Assembly (NCBI RefSeq): GCF_001949145.1
Contig: NW_019091402.1
Location: forward strand, 416,096 to 430,302
Direction: 5' to 3'
Source of the DNA: Acanthaster planci
Lineage: Eukaryota; Echinodermata; Asteroidea; Valvatida; Acanthasteridae
DNA: 14,207 nt
Shown here: in pieces, positions 1 to 8,000 of the stretch
Numbering within the stretch: the stretch's first letter is position 1
Layout of the letters: the number at the start of each line of letters is the position of its first letter
Made by a program: the position numbers and the translations under genes
Notes under the pieces: model-generated
Seen by the model: the letters and a program-made list of their open reading frames with translations, nothing else
Database searches by the model: none
Told to the model about the DNA's origin: nothing

Positions 1-1200
1 CTAATGACATTTTCTCAAGTGACATTTTTTCAGACTGTAGAAAACATGTCACATAATGTCTTAAGTAAGAGATTTCCGAAAGTCATCTCAGTTCGCTACT
101 TGTTTTTACGAAACATTCCAGTGATGTACCTTAAGGCGTACTGTTGCTTCCTTCCTTTAATCCTGGCTACTTTACGTTGTCAGTTGCTTCCCTAGCTTGG
201 CTGCTAAGCACGTACGCATCCTAGTTTGGTTGATTCAAACCCACATCTTCGATAAAGTAAAACAACAATACCACATCACTTGCCCCCGTTGCGGCTCGAC
301 CTTTAGCGGGCCCAGGGTTGCTTGTACTTTTACCTTTCCCCTTTCGACGACACGCATTCAGCAGGGACAGTAATTAGGTTTTCAATTTCACAGCTACGCT
401 AGATCGGCCACAACGGAAAACGGAACATGGATTAGAGCGGCAGCTCGTCGACGAATGTTGTACCAAAATTAGCGCCAAGCGGGTCCGTAATGGGCTCCCG
501 TAGGTCTCTGCTGGCCATCGCAACAGATGCGCGTGTGCGGACTGTTTGAGGCATGTGGTCTTGATTTTGCCTCGATTTTCCTCTTTGCCTTAACGGCCGG
601 ACCCGACTTAACAGGAGTTCATGTATTTTTTTAGGGTATTTTCCAATTAAACTGTGCTTGCATAGTTTGAATAACGCTTGTCATGTTTCATTTGGCGAGA
701 ACATTAATGTGTAGCGGCAGGTCTGAGTTAATGGCATTGATGACACTTCCATGAACTTGTACATAAACACCCGTGATACGAAATTACATATGAATTACGG
801 TGTGTGAATACGCTTATGAAGCAAGACACGCCTTAGTATCATGTTTGAAAGTAACTTCAACCGGAAGACGCAGGCTTTTGGGGTATTTTTCTAATGAAAG
901 TTATCAAGTAAAGCTGTGCCATAATTTTTTTTAGGTATTTCTGGTTTTGACGTTTTGTTGATGAAAACTGGAAACGTTGTATTCGTGTTACTTTTATTTA
1001 TCACCAATTAGCTTTTGTGTTTGTTTAACATTTTGTTCGTTGTTTGGTTAGTGGTAAACTAGATAGCGCAAAGACTGGTGCATAGATCTCAGTACTATTT
1101 ATGTGACGCTGCTCTTTAAAATATACAATATGTTTTGATAACTTAGTAATGGAGATTCCTGCAACCCTGTAAATCATCTGATATTTCTCATCACCACTTC

Positions 1201-1216
1201 TGTCTTAATTAAGACA
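1201..1216. repeat. Perfect 16-base palindrome
   Basis: TGTCTTAATTAAGACA equals its own reverse complement. The TTAATTAA core could be a homeodomain dimer site. No gene context supports a specific role. Confidence 0.5.
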
Positions 1217-1784
1217 ACCTCGTTAGCAGTAGAATCTGGTCTGTCTTTAATTCGGGCTGCGCCAACGGTGACGTTTCGATGGAGTCAGTGGCTTGCGTGC
1301 GGACTAGCCGTGGAGCGCAGGTCTCGTGTCCTTGCGTGGCGGGATGTCGATCCAAATGCAACGGATAAGGTTACTTGGAAGTCCAGGCCAAAAAGGTCTC
1401 CCGAACACCAAGCAGCCTAACTATTGATTACATTGTCTTTCACGTTCATAAAAACGTCCATCTGTTTCTCAAAGCTTCAACAGTAGTGAGCTGAAAACAA
1501 TTCATAATGAGAGTATGTTAAAAGTCGTCATGTTTGTCAACGCTGCAAAATGTAGAAAAGGAATAACATTATTCTACCATCGATTTGCATCCCGTCAATT
1601 AAGGACATGTATGTCGGGTACATTCTACATGGCTATGGGAAATTGTCAGTAAATGCTCCTGATGACAACAACAATTAGCCTCAATTAAAGCTTAAAGGTT
1701 ATTTTTATCTGTTGTGGACCCGCCCGTGCTTTGAAAAGCTTCCAGTTTGCTCTTAAAAATCTAAATCCAAATTTTTAGCATACC

Positions 1785-1803
1785 GTTTGGCAATTTGCCA
1801 AAC
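1785..1803. promoter_or_regulatory. Candidate full NFI palindrome
   Basis: GTTTGGCAATTTGCCAAAC has perfect 9-base arms around one central base. Inside it, TTGGC-N5-GCCAA (1787-1801) is the complete nuclear factor I consensus with the correct five-base spacer. The motif match is seen directly; binding and a role for this gene, about 3.1 kb downstream, are inference. Confidence 0.4.
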
Positions 1804-1994
1804 ACTTCCCACGCCCTACAATTTAAAAAGAAACCGTGGAGCTTGAGCAAAATTGCATTATTTTTGTCGGACGGGTAGCTTGGCGCTCATCGGCAAGCCC
1901 CCACCCCCATAAAAAAGTAACTCATCCAAAAATATTCCTTACCTTTGACCCGACCCATCTCGGCCGGTATTCAAACGGAGCGTATTGTTAGCAG

Positions 1995-2088
1995 CAGGTG
2001 TGTCTCACCTGGAATGTTCCTACTGACAGGTGACGTGGTGCACCGCAGCGACGCGATTGGACAAGCCATTGGAAAAAAAAAACAGCTG
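1995..2088. promoter_or_regulatory. Cluster of E-boxes and inverted CCAAT boxes
   Basis: Three CAGGTG-class E-boxes (1995-2000, 2006-2011 on the opposite strand, 2027-2032) sit within 40 bases. The third overlaps a CRE-like TGACGTGG (2031-2038). Two inverted CCAAT boxes (ATTGG at 2056-2060 and 2068-2072) are 12 bases apart, about one helical turn, and are followed by a run of ten A and a CAGCTG E-box (2083-2088). The density looks like a promoter or enhancer. No exon can be tied to it, so its target is unknown. Confidence 0.35.
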
Positions 2089-2411
2089 ACGCAGGCACTG
2101 ATATGTTAATTAGAAAAATAATGTGAAGATATTGGGAACATTCGAGACAGTTGTCACGAAACCCTTTAAGGTGAAAGGTCGGAAACTTTCAAAAGTCAGT
2201 AGAGTTTGAATCTGTGTTAACATTCAGTGGCGAACATTAGAAAGGGATGGTGACGGTGATTCAATTTTAAGTCATTCCCCGTGTGAATATTCTAAACTGT
2301 GACTTTAATGGAGGTAAACTTTGCACAAAATTCGTTGACACCGATGTGGAAGTCGGCATACTCAACTAAAAGCAGTGTCGACCGATCTGTCATTTTCAAT
2401 GTGTGTGCAGG

Positions 2412-2423
2412 CGCGCATGCGTG
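2412..2423. promoter_or_regulatory. Candidate NRF1-type palindromic site
   Basis: CGCGCATGCGTG matches the NRF1 consensus YGCGCAYGCGCR at 11 of 12 positions, a strong word in AT-rich surroundings. It lies about 330 bases after the E-box/CCAAT cluster, within a 99-codon open frame (2299-2598) that resembles no known protein. Confidence 0.3.
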
Positions 2424-3535
2424 TGAGCAGCGCCATAGAAATTTACATTTTAATAACTTTACACAAAAAATCCGTCAGGGCAGAATAAATGAAATTTCTG
2501 CACGTCCGAAAAAAGGAACAATTTGGAGCCCCCAATTTCAGAACCTGTTTTATTTTAAAGCTGACTTTCAACTTGATGTGACAGGTTTTGTTGGGTAAAC
2601 ATTAATGTAAGTTCCCAAGGGGAACCTACATCTCGGCAAACATGAAGCCAAAGGCCTTGGTTTTAGGTTATGTGGTTTGTTGTCGTGACGGTCAGAGAAA
2701 GTGATGAGATTAAGTCAATGTCATCGGAGACCGCCCTCATTAACAGGAAAGGAACCCGAGACCGATCGAGAAATTCAGGAAACTGGTCATAATATATACT
2801 GAAATGAAAATAAACGAATCTAAATTTACGAATGTGATTTGCTTTTCTCTTTCTTCAGAGTGATTTTTGTTTTAATTTTGAAGGTTCCATTTATTATTAT
2901 TTTATGAATAAACACTGACCCAAAGAATCAGCTCCCACAAGTAACAATGTGCAGTATTAACAAGAACAATTTGTTGAAAAAGTGATTGGGGAAACAGTAA
3001 ATCAGACGAGCCAAATGCATTTTTGATTTTTAAGAAGATTATGTGCTCTTGAGTATAGAAGGCCTTGCTTCCTGTAATTGGACGATGTTCCTGAGTTTCC
3101 AGTCACTTTGATAAAATGGAAACATCAGCTTGAAGAACTTCCTACTGTCGACTGCTGAATGAAGGCTTTCACCTCATCGTAGTTGAGAAATGGGACTCCA
3201 TTGCCAAAAGGCAATGTCAAATACAATAGCACTACTTTTAAGGCACTGCAGCTTTGGTTATGCCAGCAGTCTGTGCTAAAATATGTCAGAGTCGAGTTGT
3301 TACAGAATTCCTTGCTCATGGAGACGCTTGTCACATTTTCACCGATTTGTTTTCATGCTTTGTGACGTTTCGTTGAGAGAAATTGTCACAGTTTTCGTGA
3401 TGTTTTTCTTTACCCAGTGTCTTGTCTCTCAATTTCCTCACAGATGGCCTGTCAGGCCAGAGTTGTGTGTGATCTCAATGTTCCTTGCAGTCTCATTTTA
3501 TCGAAACGGAGTGACAGCACGTGAGTATTTCTACT
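2424..3535. other. No gene recognised; upstream flank, part 2
   Basis: AT-rich non-coding DNA. A SOX-like cluster (AACAATG at 2943-2949, AGAACAAT at 2963-2970 running into TTGTTG at 2971-2976) is the main item besides the inverted repeat at 2606-2630. At 3444-3520 there is an exon-like stretch with a good acceptor and a GTGAGT donor, but its phase does not fit the collagen gene and its translation is unfamiliar. Confidence 0.5.
2606..2630. repeat. Inverted repeat with COE/EBF-like core
   Basis: Two 11-base arms (TGTAAGTTCCC and GGGAACCTACA) flank AAG. They are complementary at 10 of 11 positions, the exception being a G-T wobble type. The centre resembles the COE/EBF half-site pair TCCC-NN-GGGA with one departure. 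As DNA it could be a dimer site; as RNA it would fold into a tight hairpin. Confidence 0.35.
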
Positions 3536-3536
3536 C

Positions 3537-3544
3537 TATAAAGG
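3537..3544 (+). promoter_or_regulatory. TATA-box-like element
   Basis: TATAAAGG is a good TATA match, with a CACGTG E-box 14 bases upstream (3518-3523). It abuts the palindromic array that follows. No start codon with recognisable product lies downstream within reach, so this may be chance. Confidence 0.2.
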
Positions 3545-3668
3545 TCAAAGAGTGAAAATCTCGCTCTCCAAAAGAGTAATGCCCTTAAGAAAACACTCTA
3601 AAAAAGAGTGAAAGCCACTCCAAGAGAGTGAAACTTCCACTCTGCCAAGAAGCCAGAGTCTGCTTAAA
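3545..3668. repeat. Degraded palindromic tandem array, AGAGTGAAA/CACTC units
   Basis: About five diverged units of 20-30 bases repeat the pattern AGAGTGAAA ... CACTCT, so each unit is itself an imperfect inverted repeat. Examples are AAAGAGTGAAA (3546-3556), AAAGAGTGAAAGCCACTCC (from about 3603) and AAGAGAGTGAAA followed by CCACTCT. Adjacent units can also pair with one another. It looks like an old minisatellite or a remnant of a short repeat family. Confidence 0.55.
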
Positions 3669-4912
3669 AAGGAATGAAAAGTATACTTGATGATTAAAAT
3701 ACGTTTAATACAAACCAAATCTGATAACATATCAGAGCCAAAATTTGAAAAAGTGTCAAATTGTTACAGATTGAAATTCAGAGGTTAGCAAAACTGGCGA
3801 CCGTGTTGCTTTGAAAGCAGCATTGAATTTAGATGTTATATAATTGCAGTCTAAAGAATCCGTGTATGTATTTTGGATGGAGTATAGTTGAAAGGAAGCT
3901 GCATATTTTATTACAAATAGTTCTGAAAACGATATTATTTATATAAAAATAATTGTTTTCACTTACAAAGTAAGTTTTTTTTGTTAGTGCAAGCAATTGG
4001 GTCTTGGTGCAATAAATGTGTATATTTTGTCAATGAAAAATATCAACCATTGTCTCAATTCTTGATACAGTTTCAGGAAATGAAAATTCTTTCGAACTCT
4101 CATGTGTCACCATTTAGCCCTCAAGACTAAAAAGAAAATTCCGTTTCAAAGGAACCGGTCATGGAGCTAGAAAAGCCAATGTTAAGAGCTCCCGAATGCT
4201 TGATGATCTGCCCTTAAATTAATGATCAAGAACCGAACTTGGAATGAGCAGAAGCTTGTTTGCCGCGGGCGTCCCGGGTTATGTGTCCAGTTCAAGGGCG
4301 AGCCGAACTCAAGCTGCCAGAACTGGTTAGCTGTGGCGCGACAGAATCGGCAGAGCCTCACAGACATTGAAGTTAACCCTGTTTAGGTGGAACGTGGGAT
4401 GGCTTTGTAGTGGTCTGTGCTCTAAAGCATTCGACCTTAAATTTGACTGGGCCAGGGTCCAAATTTGCTCACTCCCATTCTGGGTCCAAAATTGACACCT
4501 TTTCAGGCTACAATATGACATTCCACACGTCTTTTGAATCTAAAAAGTGTCGTGGTAATGGATTGCGAAAGGTTAGAGCCCGACTTCGGATCAATTCGAC
4601 CAAGGAACTTGTCAAGAGGAGCATTGATTTCAAAACTATATGCAGTAAATGCCAAAGCATTACACTTGTTATCAATTTTCAGATATAAGCATTGATGCGT
4701 TTATTAAAATCACATTTACAGATTTCCATTCTAGCTTTATAGTGTTGGAAAACTGCATGATATTGACATTACCATGGTGTGTCGATTTGATGAAACCTAG
4801 AAAAAGGGAGCCCATTCGTGGAGGTGTTTTGCATGTTAAGTTTCTTTAGCTTACCGGTATTTACTAAAGTACGATTCCTGCAGTACAATAACATGGTAGG
4901 CTGATTTCCGTT
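3669..4912. other. No gene recognised; proximal 5' flank
   Basis: No recognisable coding region. AATAAA at 4011-4016 followed by a TG/T-rich stretch resembles a poly(A) signal, which could mark the end of an unseen upstream transcript. A SOX-like word (CCATTGT, 4048-4054) and a repeated GGGTCCAAA word (about 4455 and 4490) are also present. No TATA box stands in the 100 bases before the proposed first exon. Confidence 0.45.
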
Positions 4913-5012
4913 ATGTCTAATGTGTTGCTTTTCCTGCTTTGCTGGCTTCTATCCTTCCCTCTTCTTTCCTCTCTATGCCTTCAACTTCCTCCTATACCAA
5001 TTCTACAAAATG
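4913..5012 (+). CDS. COL9A1: Proposed exon 1: signal peptide
   Basis: The ATG has G at -3. It opens MSNVLLFLLCWLL followed by a hydrophobic Ser/Leu-rich stretch ending near Cys22-Leu-Gln24, a good signal-peptide profile. The frame runs to a donor-like ATG|GTAATC and stops in phase 1, the phase the next exon requires. The join makes Asn33-Glu34-Thr35, an N-glycosylation sequon. Caution: the DNA is a pyrimidine-rich tract that would encode Leu/Ser/Phe in any case, the donor is only fair, and signal exons are too variable to recognise by similarity. The true first exon may lie elsewhere upstream. The following intron (5013-5423) contains a CAY trinucleotide run. Confidence 0.45.
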
Positions 5013-8000
5013 GTAATCTGTTTCCTCTACTTTTCCCCACATCCCTATCTCCATCTTTACCTACCCTTATCCTCGCTTCAAATGCTGCCGATGTCCTCGG
5101 TCGACACTTCATCACCAACGGATGAACGTTTTGGCTTTCATCTGACGATGACGCTTTTGGTCCAAAAAATAACCAACCCCCAATTGCTGCCACCTTCCAT
5201 TGTGACGCCGTGCCGGTGAAACCCTACCAACCGGTCGTTGCCAACCCAAAAATCCTCACCCATCCTGCTGTCAAAGATGCAACCCTTCATTCTTCACCAC
5301 CACCATCATCACATCACCATCATCACCACCATGACCTTGCTTTGACGCTGCTATACCGCTTGCAACCATAAAAACTGTTTCCAAACTGCACAAAAGGAGT
5401 TCAACTTCCCTTGTACTTGGCAGAAACATTGGAGACGCTGGAATGCCCGGATGACATCAGGATCGGGGAAAATGACTTACCAGGTCAGCTCAGAATTGTC
5501 TAACATTTGTGGTCAGGTTTTGTTTCAGCAGTTCAGTCCTACGCGACTTCAAATTCTCCAATTTTAATATGATGAGCACACAGGGTAATACAATTTGATG
5601 GAGTCGTCAAAGTACCGAAGTACACTCGATATTCATATTTTAACACGATGGATTTGGAAAGTATTGTTCATAATCTTGTAATAGGGTCTTCAAGACTGAG
5701 TTCGAGGCCTACAACCGGATCATAGTGCTTTCACAGGTTAGGTTCATAACCACCAAGTTGGGTTGGGACGGGATGCATGGAGTAGGAAGGATCGAATGAC
5801 CGATTTCCCAATCTGAACGGAGACCGCCTATTAAAAGTGCAGGTTGTGTCGCGGTCAGACGTTACTGATCTAAGGTCAAAGGAAGGAAAAGGGGCCTGCC
5901 TGTCTTTATACAGACACGTCTCCAGCACTAATCAATATGTAGACCTACTCTATTCCTTCGCATCTGATGCTTTACCAAATATGGCTCATGTAAAATTATT
6001 GACAAAATACGAGGCTTCAGTCTTCGTAAAGCTGTGCTGTCTACAAAAAAGAGTGTTCAAATATCAATATTTTTAGCGCCTTTTTGTTGCTGTCAAATCA
6101 ATAATATTGATAAATGTGATTTCCATTGACACATTTCCTCCGAAGGTTGGGATGTGATCAGGCTGTTTACATTGGACGACCAGGCGTCAGGCATTAAAGA
6201 GATCCCTGGTTCTAACGAGTATCAAACAGCTTACAAGATCAACAAGAAGAGCGACCTGGTTCGATTCCCCACAAGGTACTCTTTTGGAAGCAGATTCTGA
6301 GGATAACTGAGAAAACGTTTCCTGCCATGGTCTGTGTAATTTATGGATTTCAAACATCGAGAACTGATCATGGTAAACAGCAGACTTTTTTATTGCAGGT
6401 CTCTAAATATGTTCTTGAGTATAGATTACCTTGGATTATCTTTTTTCGGCATCAGTAGGATTTTTGCCTACCTCTTGGAGTCAAGCTCACCAATCTAGAG
6501 TGGGGTCACCCCCAACTTGAATCAAGCTGACTGGTTTCAGTCAGTTTGACCCACTTGGAGTCAGAGTGACCCACTTTTCTTGCTGACTAGCGTTCAGTCA
6601 GGCTGATCCGCTGTGAGTCAGAACTAACCAAACCATTAGCCACGATGCAACCCACACTGACTTCTTCATGCCCTCCACAGCGCACTCTTCCCGGACGGTC
6701 TTCCCGATGAGTTCTCCTTCGTCTCCACCTTCCGGATGTCCCCGGCAGCTCGCCGAGAGGACTGGCTCCTTTGGCAGATCAGGGACCCTGCCAAGGTGCC
6801 GCAGCTTGCCTTCAGACTCAACGGTGAGCAGCGAGCACTTCAAATAGTCTACGTGGACACAGAGAGACAGCTACAGAGTGTCAGCTTCAGGTATGTTGCC
6901 ATTTTTTTTCCAGAAACCCCTTCAATACTCCTTGAACCATTTGCAGATCGGTGGAGAACGGGGCCATAGCCATAGTACAGAGAAGGTTTCAGGATTTTGA
7001 GCATTTAAGGGAGGTTTGGGTGAAAGAAGAAACGTTCACTGGTTCTCAGAAATTCATCGACGCACAGAAGTTATCTCCTACGTGCTACTGCGACCTCAGC
7101 AACACCTTTTTGGCCTCTTTTAAAAAGGAGAACCATTTTGCACTATCTCACTTTGCTCTGTTTTCCTAAGCGTGTGAAAAGTCTACAGTGAGTCCCATAC
7201 CTCAGGTAGGCCATAAAGATTACGTCAAGAAGTTTGGAAACATTTAACCCCCCAAAAATGCTGCTTTCTACCGAGAAATTAGGTTGCGAATCCACCCTTG
7301 CTTTGAACCTGATTTTGCTCATCATTAAGAATATAAAGGTACAGACCTTTATCACGATGTTGCCACGTTTGTCTTGGTCCCTGCAGACACATTGGCAATA
7401 GTAATAGAACTCCACATATTGATAAAAGGGAACAGACTATTTCTCCTACCAGCCCCAGTTTGGTTACATTGGTTCGAATGGTAGAAGAGCAAGAAGGTTA
7501 CTCCGTGATACAGGTGGATCTGGTCTTCCTGGCGTTTTGTTGAAGTCTATTCCTTCTTATCTTGTCAGGGATGTGGAGGAGCTGTTTGACGGCGATTGGC
7601 ACAAACTGCACATTATCATCCTGAACGACCGAGTGACCGTGTTCGTCGACTGCAAGATCGTATCGTCGACTCTGATTTCCCCGCGCGGCGTCGTGGACTA
7701 CAGCGGGAAAATCAGCATCGGCAGGACCCTCCAGGACGACCAGCCGGTTCCGGTAATGTAGTGGTGGTTACTAGACCACTTCATCTCAAAAGGAAGAGAT
7801 CACGCGGTTGCATGACGCAGTCGTACACCTTGCCCTCCATCTTTGATCGCCCTAGTTCAAAACGAGGCTCATCAGTGTGAAGTCGTTACACCTTACTTAC
7901 CACAGACATTATTATAATGGAAGTCAATGGAACCTGGAGTAAATTGTAATTAATGAAGCGTGTGCATGCACGTGACGCAGACACTAACGTACAGAACAAC

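Larger units (their letters stand above)
1..1984. other. No gene recognised; upstream flank, part 1
   Basis: No open frame here resembles a protein I know, and none has a convincing splice context. The stretch alternates AT-rich DNA with GC-richer patches (about 270-620 and 1250-1400). Local structures are listed separately: a 16-base palindrome at 1201-1216 and a full NFI-type palindrome at 1785-1803. At 1898-1917 a C-rich CACCC-type tract runs directly into CATAAAAAAG, which looks like a CACCC box next to a weak TATA element, but no transcript can be assigned to it. Most likely intergenic DNA or distal 5' sequence of the collagen gene. Confidence 0.6.

Noticed and set aside
230-245. Possible SINE/tRNA B-box (GATTCAAACCC)
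   Set aside because: No convincing A-box at the right distance and no tRNA stems.
2299-2598. 99-codon open frame on the plus strand
   Set aside because: No signal, domain or repeat, ordinary composition; best explained as chance, although it overlaps the NRF1-like word.
3444-3520. Exon-like stretch with ATG, good acceptor and GTGAGT donor
   Set aside because: It ends in phase 2, while exon 2 of the collagen gene needs phase 1. Its Cys-containing translation matches no family I know.
4981-5193. Minus-strand open frame over the proposed exon 1
   Set aside because: Complement of a pyrimidine-rich tract; no family resemblance.
6258-6270. Perfect tRNA-type B-box/T-arm word GGTTCGATTCCCC
   Set aside because: It lies in exon 3 and encodes Leu-Val-Arg-Phe-Pro of the conserved TSPN domain. 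No A-box, acceptor stem or cloverleaf surrounds it.
6681-6823. Shorter exon 4 ending at AACG|GTGAGC
   Set aside because: Reading continues with strand-like TSPN sequence to 6890. The longer exon ends in phase 2, which exon 5 requires; the short one would break frame.
7596-7880. 94-codon Arg-rich open frame overlapping exon 5
   Set aside because: It is the shifted frame of exon 5; the conserved FVDC/WHK frame is the real one.
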